Below, piece by piece: positions 41,379-49,697 of a DNA stretch of 54,590 nucleotides. The stretch lies in contig JASMHC010000007.1 of assembly GCA_030750975.1 (NCBI GenBank), positions 1-54,590 of the forward strand, given 5' to 3'. The position numbers were made by a program, and so were the translations under genes. The stretch's first letter is position 1, and the number at the start of each line of letters is the position of its first letter. This DNA is from Paracoccaceae bacterium (lineage in GTDB: Bacteria; Pseudomonadota; Alphaproteobacteria; Rhodobacterales; Rhodobacteraceae). The notes under the pieces were generated by a model that saw nothing but the letters and a program-made list of their open reading frames with translations, made no database searches and was not told the DNA's origin.

Positions 41379-42505
41379 GATGCGGCCTCGATTGCGCTGA
41401 GTTTCGACAGCAGCGCGTCCTTGTCGGCATAGCACCCCTGTAACCAGCGATTGCCTGCGCCGGAATATCCCTTGCGGGCATGCAATACGCGGGTGTTGTC
41501 GACCACAAAGGCCTCGCCGGGTTCAAGCTTGAACGTCACCTCCATCGCCGGATCGTCGATGATATCCGACAAGCGGCGATATGCGGCGTAATAGGCTGGC
41601 ATATCGCCGAACGGCACGGTGGTCAGCGGCGCGATTGAGCGCGAGTTGAAGCGGATGCAAACCAGATGACCTTCGGGGGCAAGCTCGATCATCGGGCGGA
41701 GCGATTGCAGCCTGACCCCGGCTTCGCCCGCATAGTCAAAGCGGACCGAATGACGGGCCAGAAGGGCAAAGCCTTCGGGGTCTTCGCGTCGCAGCCGTTC
41801 GGCACAGGCGAAACCGTCCACCACCATGTTCTCGCCGCCCTGGGCCGAGTTTTCCAGACAGGACAGCACCTGAATGGTCGGCACCGGATCGCGATAGGGG
41901 TTGTCGGTATGCGCCTGAAGCCCAAGACCGGTGAAGGCCAGATTGACCGGGTTCACCTCGGTCCGGACTTCGAAATGCCGCCCGTAATTGGTTTCGCGGA
42001 CATACCCGAACAGATCGACGATCTTGAACAGATTTCCGCTTTCAACCGGCAGGCCGGTCAGCTTGGCAAACCCATAACGGCGGATGTGGGACAGCCAGTC
42101 GCGCAAGGCCGGGGTTTTGCTGCAAAGCTCGGGAAAATGGCCGCTGGGAACTTGGCGTGTTAACGCGGCATCCCAGCTTTCGGCATGTTCAGGCAGAAGT
42201 TGCGCCGAGCGTGCCTTGTCATACCCATGGGCAGCCAGCCAATCGGGGTCATAACAGGCCGAAACACCGCCGGGGGCAAAGGTAATCTCTATGCCCTCGG
42301 CGCTAAGTGAGGCCGACTGAACAATGGTTTCGGCCGGAAGATCCTTCATCGTGATCAGCCGCTGCCCGTTGCCCGGATCGCGGGTGGCCGTGTCGGGGGA
42401 ATTGTCGCGCAGCCAAAGGGCGTGAAAGCGCATCGCCGCCCCGCTGTCGAAATCCAGTTGCAGGATGCTGCCCCCGTCCAGAATGGATAGGTTTGAAACC
42501 GCCAT
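41375..42505 (-). CDS. tmpA: TmpA-like 2-oxoglutarate dioxygenase (trimethylammonioethylphosphonate hydroxylase)
   Basis: A 376-residue member of the gamma-butyrobetaine hydroxylase family. Fe(II) ligands are His199-x-Asp201 (QAHTDNPY) and His342 (RVLHARKGY); Arg353 (GNRWLQG) should bind 2-oxoglutarate. The N-terminal domain has WLRDNS, where butyrobetaine hydroxylase has a zinc-binding Cys. The overlap with a PhnZ-type HD gene indicates TmpA, which hydroxylates 2-trimethylammonioethylphosphonate, rather than a carnitine enzyme. RBS AAAGGG precedes the ATG. It follows the alcohol dehydrogenase by 3 bp. Confidence 0.83.
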   Translation of the reverse strand: MAVSNLSILDGGSILQLDFDSGAAMRFHALWLRDNSPDTATRDPGNGQRLITMKDLPAETIVQSASLSAEGIEITFAPGGVSACYDPDWLAAHGYDKARSAQLLPEHAESWDAALTRQVPSGHFPELCSKTPALRDWLSHIRRYGFAKLTGLPVESGNLFKIVDLFGYVRETNYGRHFEVRTEVNPVNLAFTGLGLQAHTDNPYRDPVPTIQVLSCLENSAQGGENMVVDGFACAERLRREDPEGFALLARHSVRFDYAGEAGVRLQSLRPMIELAPEGHLVCIRFNSRSIAPLTTVPFGDMPAYYAAYRRLSDIIDDPAMEVTFKLEPGEAFVVDNTRVLHARKGYSGAGNRWLQGCYADKDALLSKLSAIEAAS

Positions 42506-42508
42506 GGC

Positions 42509-43597
42509 TTACCCTTTGCCGAAAATGATGACATTCCTTTTCGCCGTGCCGGTCTTGGTGTCGGCAATCGCTTCGTTGATCTGCTCGAGGCTCCAGCGGC
42601 CGGAAATCAGTTCGTCCAGTTTCAGGCGCCCCTGCTGGTAAAGATCAACCATCCATGGGATGTCGCGTTTGATCACCACATCCCCCATTTTCGAGCCGAC
42701 CATACCCTGACCGACCGCGGCCAGTATGCCCGGTTCGTATTCCGACAGCGCGTCCGAGGGTGGCATGCCCACGATGATCACCTTGCCGCCGGGGGCAAGG
42801 TATCGGGGGGCCGCGTCATAGGCGGGGATCGCACCAACCGTGACGATCACCGCATCGGCCCCTTTGCCCATAGCGGCCATCGCCTGTTTCCACGGCTTCT
42901 CGGACGATCCCAGAACCCCGTCCGTGGCACCGAATTCTTTGGCGATTTCCAGCTTGTCTTCGCTCATGTCCACCGCGACGATCCGGCGGGCACCGGCGAT
43001 GCGCGCGCCCTGAATGGCGTTCAGGCCCACGCCGCCCGCGCCGATCACCACCACGTCCTGACCGGCCCGCAATCCGGCAGCATTCACCACCGCGCCAACA
43101 CCGGTGATCACCCCGCAGGCGATCAGCGACGCCGCCTCGCGCGACATGTCTTCGGGGATCACCACGACCTGGCTTTGATCAACCACCACCTTTTCGGCGA
43201 AAGCACCCGCATACATGGCCTGCTCCATCGGGCTGCCATCGGTATCGGTCAGCGGGCCGTCTCCGTCGCGCGGCGTGCGGCAGATGGTCGGTTTGCCTTC
43301 GGAACAGCTGGGGCAGGTGCCGCAGGCGCGGATCAGGGTGACAATGACCGGATCACCAAGCGACAGGTTCTGCACACCCTCGCCCATGGCCGAAATCCGC
43401 CCTGCGGCTTCGTGCCCGTAAACCGCGGGCAGGGTTCCGCCCCATGCCCCGTCGGCATAGGAAATGTCGGAATGACAAATCGCACAGGCATCCAGTGTCA
43501 CTTCGATTTCGCCATATCCCGGATCGGCCAGATTGATCTCTTCAATGGTCAGCGGCTGGCCGAAGGCGCGGCAGACGGCGGCTTTGATTGTGCCCAT
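42509..43597 (-). CDS. Zinc-dependent alcohol dehydrogenase (MDR family)
   Basis: A 362-residue medium-chain dehydrogenase. Catalytic zinc ligands are Cys41 (CAICHSD) and His62-Glu63 (GHEAAG), with the structural-zinc lobe CGTCPSCSEGKPTIC. The cofactor loop is VVVIGAGGVGLNAIQGA with acidic VDMSED after it, so NAD+ is likely. AGGAG precedes the ATG at 43597. It is the first gene of ADH-tmpA-tmpB, which suggests a step in the same phosphonate or choline-type pathway; the exact alcohol is unknown. Confidence 0.88.
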   Translation of the reverse strand: MGTIKAAVCRAFGQPLTIEEINLADPGYGEIEVTLDACAICHSDISYADGAWGGTLPAVYGHEAAGRISAMGEGVQNLSLGDPVIVTLIRACGTCPSCSEGKPTICRTPRDGDGPLTDTDGSPMEQAMYAGAFAEKVVVDQSQVVVIPEDMSREAASLIACGVITGVGAVVNAAGLRAGQDVVVIGAGGVGLNAIQGARIAGARRIVAVDMSEDKLEIAKEFGATDGVLGSSEKPWKQAMAAMGKGADAVIVTVGAIPAYDAAPRYLAPGGKVIIVGMPPSDALSEYEPGILAAVGQGMVGSKMGDVVIKRDIPWMVDLYQQGRLKLDELISGRWSLEQINEAIADTKTGTAKRNVIIFGKG

Positions 43598-43748
43598 GTG
43601 GTTCTCCTTGTGCTTGGCGCCACGGTTGCGCGTCGGTTGCGGGGGTTCAAGCGAAAAAGCGACAGGCCGGGGGTCGTTCTTCAAGCCTTCCGGTGTTTGC
43701 CCGCCGGATCGGCGGGACAAACGCAAGGCCGGCCAGCAATGTCAGGGG

Positions 43749-44456
43749 TCAGTCAATAAGCCCGGTTATCTGACGCGCCAGATCGGCAGGGGCGGAAAAG
43801 AAAGGGGAATGACTGGTATCCATATCCACGACCCGGCCCTCTGGCCAGTCTGCCGTCATGGTGATCTGAAACTCGTAAGGGATCGCCCCGTCCTGCATGC
43901 AGCGGATATAGCTGCGCGGCACGCTGGCATAGCGTTCGGTCAGATCAACCACCGCGTCGCTGGTGGCGATCGATTGCGGGCAGAGCCTGTCGGCGGCGAA
44001 CGCGATCTGTTCATCGCTGCAATCGGCATAGAAGCGCTGTTTGATCTGTGCCGGATCGAAGGTGAAGCTTTTGCCGTCCTCGGCCTTTTGAAACGCCGCC
44101 AACAAGGGCTGGCGCGGGGCTTCCAGCCGCATTTGCGCAAGGGTCAGGCCGGGTGCGGGAACATAGGCGCAGAGATAGACCAGATGCTGCACCAGATCGG
44201 GGCGGCGCTCGGCCACAAGACTGATCGGATACCCGGCCATCGAGTGGCCGACCACCACCATCGGCTGGGTCAGAGCATCGATGATCGCCTCGGCATACAT
44301 CTCCTGCGTCACCTCGTTCACATGGGTCGGATCATCGCCGTGACCGGGCAGGTCGATGGCCCTGACCCGGTGCCCCAGCGCCTGAAGCGCAGGTATCGTG
44401 TCGCGCCATGCCCAGGCCCCATGCGCCGACCCGTGAACCAGCAGGATATCAGCCAT
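43749..44456 (-). CDS. Alpha/beta hydrolase (salicylate esterase/hydroxynitrile lyase-like)
   Basis: A 235-residue alpha/beta hydrolase, MADILLVHGSAHGAWAWRDT at the N-terminus with nucleophile Ser in VVGHSMAGYPI and a C-terminal DTSHSPFFSAP His. This is the branch that includes plant methyl esterases, pyrethroid hydrolases and hydroxynitrile lyases. The start overlaps the stop of pcaD by 8 nt; it is the last gene of the five-gene HAD-to-hydrolase operon. Substrate is unknown. Confidence 0.82.
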   Translation of the reverse strand: MADILLVHGSAHGAWAWRDTIPALQALGHRVRAIDLPGHGDDPTHVNEVTQEMYAEAIIDALTQPMVVVGHSMAGYPISLVAERRPDLVQHLVYLCAYVPAPGLTLAQMRLEAPRQPLLAAFQKAEDGKSFTFDPAQIKQRFYADCSDEQIAFAADRLCPQSIATSDAVVDLTERYASVPRSYIRCMQDGAIPYEFQITMTADWPEGRVVDMDTSHSPFFSAPADLARQITGLID

Positions 44457-45243
44457 CCAGATGACCTGTCTGTTTGATAAAACCGGTCAGGATGTCCAGA
44501 TACTCTGCCGGTTTGTCGACACAAGGAAGATGACCGGCCTTGCGGATCAGATGAAACTCGGAACCGGGGATCAGGTCGATTGTTTCACGCACCAGATCGG
44601 GCGGGGTGGATTTGTCCTCGCTTCCGGCAATGGCGATGGCGGGCAGGCGTAAACCGCTGGTGGGCGTGTAGAAATCCGTACCCGAGATCGCGCTGGAACA
44701 GCCGATATAGCCGTCGGATTTGGTGCTTTCGAGCATATCCTTCCAGAATGTGAATTCTTCGGTGTCATGAAAGCTTTTCGGGAACCAGCGGTCCAGTTGC
44801 GGACCGGACAGCGCCTTGACGCCGCCTTGTTCAACCTCGGCAATCCGTTCTTTCCAGATTTCCGGCAGACCGATCTTGGCGCCGGTGTTGGACAGCACTA
44901 TCGCCCGCACCAGATCAAGCCGCTTGACCGCCAGCCCCTGCGCCACCATGCCGCCAATCGACAGGCCGACAAACAGCGCGTCCCTGACACCGAGATGGTC
45001 CAGCAACCCCTCGACATCCCGCACCAGCGTGCCCATGGAATAGGGCGGCTTCGGGCAATCGGTCTGGCCATGCCCGCGCATGTCGTAGCGGATGATCTTC
45101 AGGCCGTCGGGCAAGCCCGCCACCACCTTGTCCCAAAGCCGCAGATCGGTGCCAAGCGAGTTGGCAAAAACTATCGGTGCGCCGTCGGGATCGCCATCGA
45201 TGCGATAATGCAGCCGGATATCGTTCAGTTGGACAAAGGGCAT
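44449..45243 (-). CDS. pcaD: 3-oxoadipate enol-lactonase-like hydrolase
   Basis: A 264-residue alpha/beta hydrolase closely resembling PcaD: HYRIDGDPDGAPIVFANSLGT, the RYDMRGHGQTD block, nucleophile Ser in FVGLSIGGMVAQGLA and His in RKAGHLPCVDKP. PcaD hydrolyses beta-ketoadipate enol-lactone in aromatic breakdown. No pcaB, pcaC, pcaG or pcaH gene is nearby, so another lactone or ester may be the substrate. Starts overlapping the dehydratase stop (TGATG). Confidence 0.78.
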   Translation of the reverse strand: MPFVQLNDIRLHYRIDGDPDGAPIVFANSLGTDLRLWDKVVAGLPDGLKIIRYDMRGHGQTDCPKPPYSMGTLVRDVEGLLDHLGVRDALFVGLSIGGMVAQGLAVKRLDLVRAIVLSNTGAKIGLPEIWKERIAEVEQGGVKALSGPQLDRWFPKSFHDTEEFTFWKDMLESTKSDGYIGCSSAISGTDFYTPTSGLRLPAIAIAGSEDKSTPPDLVRETIDLIPGSEFHLIRKAGHLPCVDKPAEYLDILTGFIKQTGHLDG

Positions 45244-46211
45244 CAGAGTGTCTCCATTGCGAGGTTGAATATAGCAGGGTCTACATTGCGACCCGTGACC
45301 ACGGCAACAATCGTGTCGGACTGAATTTCAGCCGAGTGATAAAGCGCCGCCGCGAGCGAGACCGCCGCCCCAGGCTCGACAACGATTTTCAGGCGCAGAA
45401 ACGCCTGCGCCATCGCCTTCAGGGCCTGATCGTCACTGACCACGATCCCCGGCCCGCATAGCCGTTTCAGGATCGGAAAGGTCAGATTGCCGGGGGCGGG
45501 GGTCAGGATCGCGTCGCACAGGCCGCCCGAAGTGCGGGTGTTGGACCGGATCGCGCCCGCCTGAAGGCTGCGGCACACATCGTCAAAGCCTTCGGGTTCC
45601 ACGGGCCGGACGATCATACCGGGGGCTTTCGCCTCAAGCGCCAGCGCGATGCCCGAGGTCAGCCCCCCCCCGCCGCAATTGACCAGAACCTCGGCCGTCT
45701 CAACGCCCATCGCGGCGCAATCGCTTGCGATCTCGAGGCCGGTGGTGCCCTGGCCGGCAATCACCTGCGCATTGTCAAACGGCGCAATCAGCGTCAGGCC
45801 GCGCTCGGCGGCCAGCCTGTCGCCGATCTGTTCGCGGCTTTCTTCGTCGCGGTCGTAAAGCACCACCTCGGCCCCCAAGGCGTGGGTGTTGTCGATTTTC
45901 AGCTTTGGCGCATCGGACGGCATGATGATCACCGACGGCACCCCGTGCAGCCGCGCCGCATAGGCCACCCCTTGCGCGTGGTTGCCGCTGGAATAGGCCA
46001 GCACCCCGCGCTTTCGCGTTGCATCATCCAAGGCAGACAAGGCCGACCACGCACCGCGGAATTTGAAACTGCCGGTGTGTTGCAGGCATTCAGGCTTGAT
46101 CAGCAGGCGCTTGCCAATCATCTCGTCCAGAAACGGCGATGACAGTAACGGCGTCCGCCGCGCCCGCCCTTCCAGCCGCGCGGCAGCGGCTTCGATCATG
46201 TCGATATTCAT
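45243..46211 (-). CDS. PLP-dependent threonine/serine dehydratase-like
   Basis: A 322-residue fold-type II PLP enzyme without an ACT regulatory domain. Lys50 (HTGSFKFRGA) forms the Schiff base, SSGNHAQGVAYAA (about 79-91) and NCGGGGLTSGI hold the phosphate. Length and lack of ACT fit a catabolic threonine/serine ammonia-lyase, hydroxyaspartate dehydratase or serine racemase. ATG at 46211 overlaps the stop of the preceding hydrolase gene (ATGA). The operon's mix of hydrolases and a dehalogenase-like protein suggests an amino-acid side branch of a catabolic route. Confidence 0.87.
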   Translation of the reverse strand: MNIDMIEAAAARLEGRARRTPLLSSPFLDEMIGKRLLIKPECLQHTGSFKFRGAWSALSALDDATRKRGVLAYSSGNHAQGVAYAARLHGVPSVIIMPSDAPKLKIDNTHALGAEVVLYDRDEESREQIGDRLAAERGLTLIAPFDNAQVIAGQGTTGLEIASDCAAMGVETAEVLVNCGGGGLTSGIALALEAKAPGMIVRPVEPEGFDDVCRSLQAGAIRSNTRTSGGLCDAILTPAPGNLTFPILKRLCGPGIVVSDDQALKAMAQAFLRLKIVVEPGAAVSLAAALYHSAEIQSDTIVAVVTGRNVDPAIFNLAMETL

Positions 46212-47032
46212 CGCATCAGCTCCAACCACCGGTTCAGCGCATCCAGCGCCGCCGGTTCATCCAGATAGGGCACATGGCCCCGATCCGGCACCTCGGCCGC
46301 GATTATATCGGGGCGGCGGCGTGTCATTTCGGCAAATGTCGAGACCATCAGAAGGTTCGATCCCGCGCCACGCAAGCAGGCGGTGGGAAGACCCTGCATC
46401 GCATCGAAGACCGGCCACAGATCGGGGGCCGGTTGTTCCGCAGCCGCGATCAGCGCGTCGCGCAACCTGTGGTCATAGAGGTTTTCCAGACCGTCCGGCG
46501 TTTCCTTGTAAAGGCGCGCAACCTCGTCATACCAGCGGCTGTCGGGCACATCCTTGAACCCTTCCATAAGCGACGGGCGGGTTCGGGCGGCCTCGGCCAG
46601 GGTTTTCGCGGCAACCGGTTTGCCGACAAAATCCATGATCCCCGCAATCCCGCGCGGGTCCAGTTCCGGCCCCACATCGTTCAGGGCCACCCCCAGCAAC
46701 CTGTCTTTGGCGGTGGCCGCCAGAACCATCCCGATCAGCCCGCCGCGCGACGTGCCAAGGATTGCGGCCTTATCAATGCCCAAATGGTTCAGCAACTGCA
46801 CCGCATCCCCGGCCTCGGCCGGAACGGAATAGGTGGTGAAATCACGGGCATATTCCGACTTGCCGCGCCCGCGATAATCCATGCGGATCAGGCGTACCCC
46901 TTCCAGATGCGGGGCGACGAAATCAAAATCGCGGCTGTTGCGGGTCAGCCCTGACAGGGCCAACACCGGCAGCCCGTCGCCTTCATCGGTATAAAATAGG
47001 TTCAGACCGTCCGCAGACTGGAAATGCGGCAT
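46208..47032 (-). CDS. Alpha/beta hydrolase
   Basis: A 274-residue alpha/beta hydrolase: MPHFQSADGLNLFYTDEGDG, RMDYRGRGKSEY, nucleophile Ser in LGTSRGGLIGM and C-terminal His in DRGHVPYLDEP. This is the general esterase/lactonase branch. It starts immediately at the HAD stop (TGATG) and overlaps the dehydratase downstream. A longer in-frame reading upstream lies over the HAD gene and has no family resemblance, so it was rejected. Substrate unknown. Confidence 0.85.
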   Translation of the reverse strand: MPHFQSADGLNLFYTDEGDGLPVLALSGLTRNSRDFDFVAPHLEGVRLIRMDYRGRGKSEYARDFTTYSVPAEAGDAVQLLNHLGIDKAAILGTSRGGLIGMVLAATAKDRLLGVALNDVGPELDPRGIAGIMDFVGKPVAAKTLAEAARTRPSLMEGFKDVPDSRWYDEVARLYKETPDGLENLYDHRLRDALIAAAEQPAPDLWPVFDAMQGLPTACLRGAGSNLLMVSTFAEMTRRRPDIIAAEVPDRGHVPYLDEPAALDALNRWLELMR

Positions 47033-47715
47033 CAGCGGGCAAGCTCCGGTATGGTGGTCAGATCGGTCAGAATGTGATCCGGCGTCCAGGGCATCCGGTC
47101 CACCGGATCGCCCGCGCGGTTGACCCAGGCGGTGGTAAAGCCGAACCCCCGGGCGCAGGCCGCATCCCAGCCGTTGGAAGACACGAACAGCACCTCGTCC
47201 CGGGCGCAGCCCATCTGTTTCTCGACCAATTCGTAAACCTGGGGCGCGGGCTTGAATATGCCCACATCCTCGACCGAGATCACCTTGTCGAGATATTCGC
47301 CAACCCCCGCAAAATCGACCGCGCCTTCCAGCATGTCGGGCGACCCGTTCGACAGGATCGCGGTTTTCATGCCTGCGGCCTTTAGCTTGGCGAGCATCAT
47401 CGGCACTTCCCTGTAGGCGGACAATTCCCAGTAAAGCGCCAGCAACAGCTCGCGCAACTCCATATCCCCATCCAGCCCGGTCTTTTCCAGCGCCCAGTCC
47501 AACCCGTCCTGCGTGACATCCCAAAACGACGTATAGTCGTCGGTCACGGCCCGCAGCCAGGAATACTGTAACTGCTTCAAGCGCCAATGCTCGGCCAGTT
47601 CCGTGGCTTTTTCAGCCAGCTTTTCCCGCCCCGGCTGGGCAGCGGCATTGCGGGCAGCGGCGCTGACGTCAAACAGCGTGCCGTAAGCGTCAAAGACACA
47701 AGTTGTGATGGGCAT
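47032..47715 (-). CDS. Haloacid dehalogenase, type II (L-2-haloacid dehalogenase-like)
   Basis: A 227-residue HAD-family enzyme starting MPITTCVFDAYGTLFD. Nucleophile Asp9, Thr13, the SNGSP motif, FKPAPQVYELV (Lys) and SSNGWDAACARGFG follow the pattern of L-2-haloacid dehalogenases, which hydrolyse short 2-halo acids with inversion. First gene of the HAD-hydrolase-dehydratase-pcaD-hydrolase operon. A haloalkane dehalogenase lies about 36 kb away in the same window. A few members of this type II family act on other substrates. Confidence 0.87.
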   Translation of the reverse strand: MPITTCVFDAYGTLFDVSAAARNAAAQPGREKLAEKATELAEHWRLKQLQYSWLRAVTDDYTSFWDVTQDGLDWALEKTGLDGDMELRELLLALYWELSAYREVPMMLAKLKAAGMKTAILSNGSPDMLEGAVDFAGVGEYLDKVISVEDVGIFKPAPQVYELVEKQMGCARDEVLFVSSNGWDAACARGFGFTTAWVNRAGDPVDRMPWTPDHILTDLTTIPELAR

Positions 47716-47931
47716 TGGCAATCCTCCTGCGGTGAAGATTGGCACGGGGGGCGGGCAGGGAAAAGGGGAAAGGTTGCGTTTTGGGGCATCGGACAGATTT
47801 TGGATATTTGAAGACGAAAGAAGCAGGGGTTTGCTTTTTAAGCCTCAGCCGTTACCTATGTGGCAATCGACAAAGCCGCACGAGGTAAAGGGCGCGGCTT
47901 TCCATTCATCCCCGACATATACGAGAGAGTT

Positions 47932-48360
47932 ATGACGCAAGCAAAAAGCGGCGACACCGTGCGCATTCACTACACCGGCACCCTTCAGGACGGATCGGTT
48001 TTTGACAGCTCTGAAGGCCGCGACCCGTTAGAGTTTCAACTGGGTTCGGGCCAGGTGATCCCGGGCTTTGACAGCGGCGTGACCGGCATGGCCGTCGGCG
48101 ACCGGAAAACCATCACCATCCCCTGCGCCGAGGCCTATGGCGAAGTGATCGACGAGGCCAGACAGGTCGTCGCCCGCACCCATATTCCGGCGGATATTCC
48201 GCTGGACATCGGCACCCGGTTGCAGATGCAATCGGCAGATGGCCGCACGATGATGGTAACAGTGGCCGAAGTGACGGACGAGGCGGTGACGCTTGACGGC
48301 AATCACCCGCTGGCGGGCAAGGACCTGACCTTTGCGCTCGAGCTTGTGTCGATCGCCTGA
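47932..48360 (+). CDS. FKBP-type peptidyl-prolyl isomerase (SlyD-like)
   Basis: A 142-residue FKBP: SGDTVRIHYTGTLQDGSVFDSS, then FQLGSGQVIPGFDSGVTGMAVGD, with an inserted flap region (about 75-115) as in SlyD. It speeds proline isomerisation and may act as a chaperone in the cytoplasm; it lacks the His-rich metal tail of E. coli SlyD. ATG at 47932 follows GAGAGAGT. Divergent from the HAD operon. Confidence 0.9.
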   Translation: MTQAKSGDTVRIHYTGTLQDGSVFDSSEGRDPLEFQLGSGQVIPGFDSGVTGMAVGDRKTITIPCAEAYGEVIDEARQVVARTHIPADIPLDIGTRLQMQSADGRTMMVTVAEVTDEAVTLDGNHPLAGKDLTFALELVSIA

Positions 48361-48422
48361 AGGCGTGACTGCCAGGTGAACTATGCTAGCTTGCAGGAAA
48401 GTGATTTTCCGCAAGGTGCCCC

Positions 48423-48995
48423 ATGACCGAAACATTGGACAAACTCCGCCAGAACATTCGCGAGTTGCAAGAGCAGCTTGAAGAGGAATACCGCAAGCGG
48501 CGCGACGCCATCGAGTATTCGCTGAAAGGCCGCAAGGTGGTGTTTCAAAGCGACACCAAGCGATGGCATCTGGGGCACCGCGAAACGCTTTTGCGGTATC
48601 TCAGTCACGCCCGATTGTTCGAAGTCGTAACCGCTCCGCTGATCTATTCGCTGATCGTGCCCTTTGCGCTGATGCATCTTTGGGTGTGGGTCTATCAGGC
48701 GGTGTGCTTTCCGCTTTACCGCATCCCCAAAGCGCCGATGCGCGACTATATCCGCATCGACCGCCACCATCTGCGCTATCTCAACGGGATCGAGAAACTG
48801 AACTGCGTTTACTGCGGCTATTGCAACGGCGTGGTGGCCTGGGTGCGCGAAGTGGCCGCGCGCACCGAGGCGCATTGGTGCCCGATCAAACACGCCTCGC
48901 GGGTTGAAGGGACGCATGACCTTTACGCGGAGTTCGTCGATTATGGTGATCCGGATGGGTATTTGGAGCGGTTGGTGAAGAGAAGGGAGAGGTAG
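48423..48995 (+). CDS. Conserved membrane-associated protein with CxxC motif, function unknown
   Basis: A 190-residue protein. Residues about 1-40 are charged and probably coiled coil (RQNIRELQEQLEEEYRKRRD), one or two hydrophobic spans follow near 68-98 (VVTAPLIYSLIVPFALMHLW), and the C-terminal part has CVYCGYCNGVVAW, a Cys-rich motif that could bind a metal or redox partner. I do not recognise a named family. It begins 62 bp after the FKBP gene on the same strand. Topology and function are inferred only. Confidence 0.7.
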   Translation: MTETLDKLRQNIRELQEQLEEEYRKRRDAIEYSLKGRKVVFQSDTKRWHLGHRETLLRYLSHARLFEVVTAPLIYSLIVPFALMHLWVWVYQAVCFPLYRIPKAPMRDYIRIDRHHLRYLNGIEKLNCVYCGYCNGVVAWVREVAARTEAHWCPIKHASRVEGTHDLYAEFVDYGDPDGYLERLVKRRER

Positions 48996-49035
48996 GGGGA
49001 CGCGTTTGTCCTATCCAAGCATTGGGCCGGCGAAC

Positions 49036-49090
49036 CCGTAGGGTGTGGTTCCACCCCGACCACGAAAGATGGGTTAAAAACCCATCCTAC
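49036..49090. repeat. REP-like GTAGGGTG element, left copy
   Basis: CCGTAGGGTGTGGTTCCACC start, then two hairpins: a GTGG/CCAC core and GATGGGTT-AAA-AACCCATC. Near-identical in layout to 49614-49669. The two copies flank the small ORF region. Confidence 0.75.
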
Positions 49091-49130
49091 AAGATTTCAA
49101 TAATAGCTATTCTTTTTGGAGAAACAGACA

Positions 49131-49469
49131 ATGGACTTATCAACAAAATCAGACCAGCAAATTCAAAACCTGATCGACAATCACCGCCGCCAAGGAAAGC
49201 TTGATGCGCCTTTGGCCGTGTCGGCAATCGAAGAACAAGCGCGAAGGAATAAGTCTTTCGACTTTCAAGCGGGAATTGAATTTTTTCTCAGGGCGGCACG
49301 TGACAGGCACCCAGTCAATTATAGGCAACTTGCGGAAGCGGGTGGTGTGTTGAATCCCGGCGATTCTTGGCATCAGCACATGGCTAGAAAGATACCTTTG
49401 TCGCAACTGGTTGACTATGCTCATACTCATGAAATGCCTGCGATCACTGCGCTAGTTGAAACCACTTAA
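49131..49469 (+). CDS. Small protein of unknown function between REP-like repeats
   Basis: A 112-residue soluble protein, MDLSTKSDQQIQNLIDNHRRQ at the start; GGAG lies 9 nt before the ATG. It contains two helical segments and a NYRQLAEAGGVLNPGDSW block, with no Cys and no signal peptide. The frame runs on after its TAA for another 49 codons without a stop until 49617, so it may be a truncated form of a longer protein. AT content is higher than in neighbours. I do not recognise it; it could be a defence or mobile-element cargo gene. Confidence 0.55.
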   Translation: MDLSTKSDQQIQNLIDNHRRQGKLDAPLAVSAIEEQARRNKSFDFQAGIEFFLRAARDRHPVNYRQLAEAGGVLNPGDSWHQHMARKIPLSQLVDYAHTHEMPAITALVETT

Positions 49470-49619
49470 GGAGTCACGGACAGTATTCTAGCGGGATTTC
49501 AAAAGGGTTTGGATGACACCGGAATCCGAGTGCCACTTGGGATGACGATAAGAGAGTTCTATATGGCGGAACGCCAACGCGTGTACGAATGGGCTGCCGC
49601 TCGGAATGACAAACCGTAG
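49470..49619 (+). pseudogene. In-frame continuation after the TAA of the small ORF
   Basis: Reads GVTDSILAGFQKGLDDTGIR then VPLGMTIREFYMAERQRVYE and ends in a TAG at 49617-49619 inside the right REP-like copy. It resembles genuine protein sequence (amphipathic helices) and shares the frame of the upstream ORF, so one nonsense change at 49467 could have split a ~162-residue gene. A separate short gene with a weak start is the alternative. Confidence 0.4.
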
Positions 49620-49669
49620 GGTGGGGTTCCACCCCACCACGCATTATGGGTTCAAATACCCATCCCACG
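49614..49669. repeat. REP-like GTAGGGTG element, right copy
   Basis: CCGTAGGGTGGGGTTCCACC start, hairpin GGTGGGGT-TCC-ACCCCACC, then ATGGGT-TCAAAT-ACCCAT. Same orientation as the left copy, 578 bp apart start to start. Confidence 0.75.
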
Positions 49670-49697
49670 ATTTTCGGTGAACAAAGGGTTTACCCCT

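Noticed and set aside
41375-42505. Gamma-butyrobetaine or trimethyllysine hydroxylase of carnitine metabolism
   Set aside because: The overlap with a PhnZ-type HD oxygenase is the known signature of TmpA/TmpB, and no carnitine genes are nearby; the carnitine role is not fully excluded.
46208-47587. Extended 459-codon version of the alpha/beta hydrolase
   Set aside because: The added N-terminal part lies over the haloacid dehalogenase gene in another frame; the hydrolase fold starts at 47032 right at the upstream stop codon.
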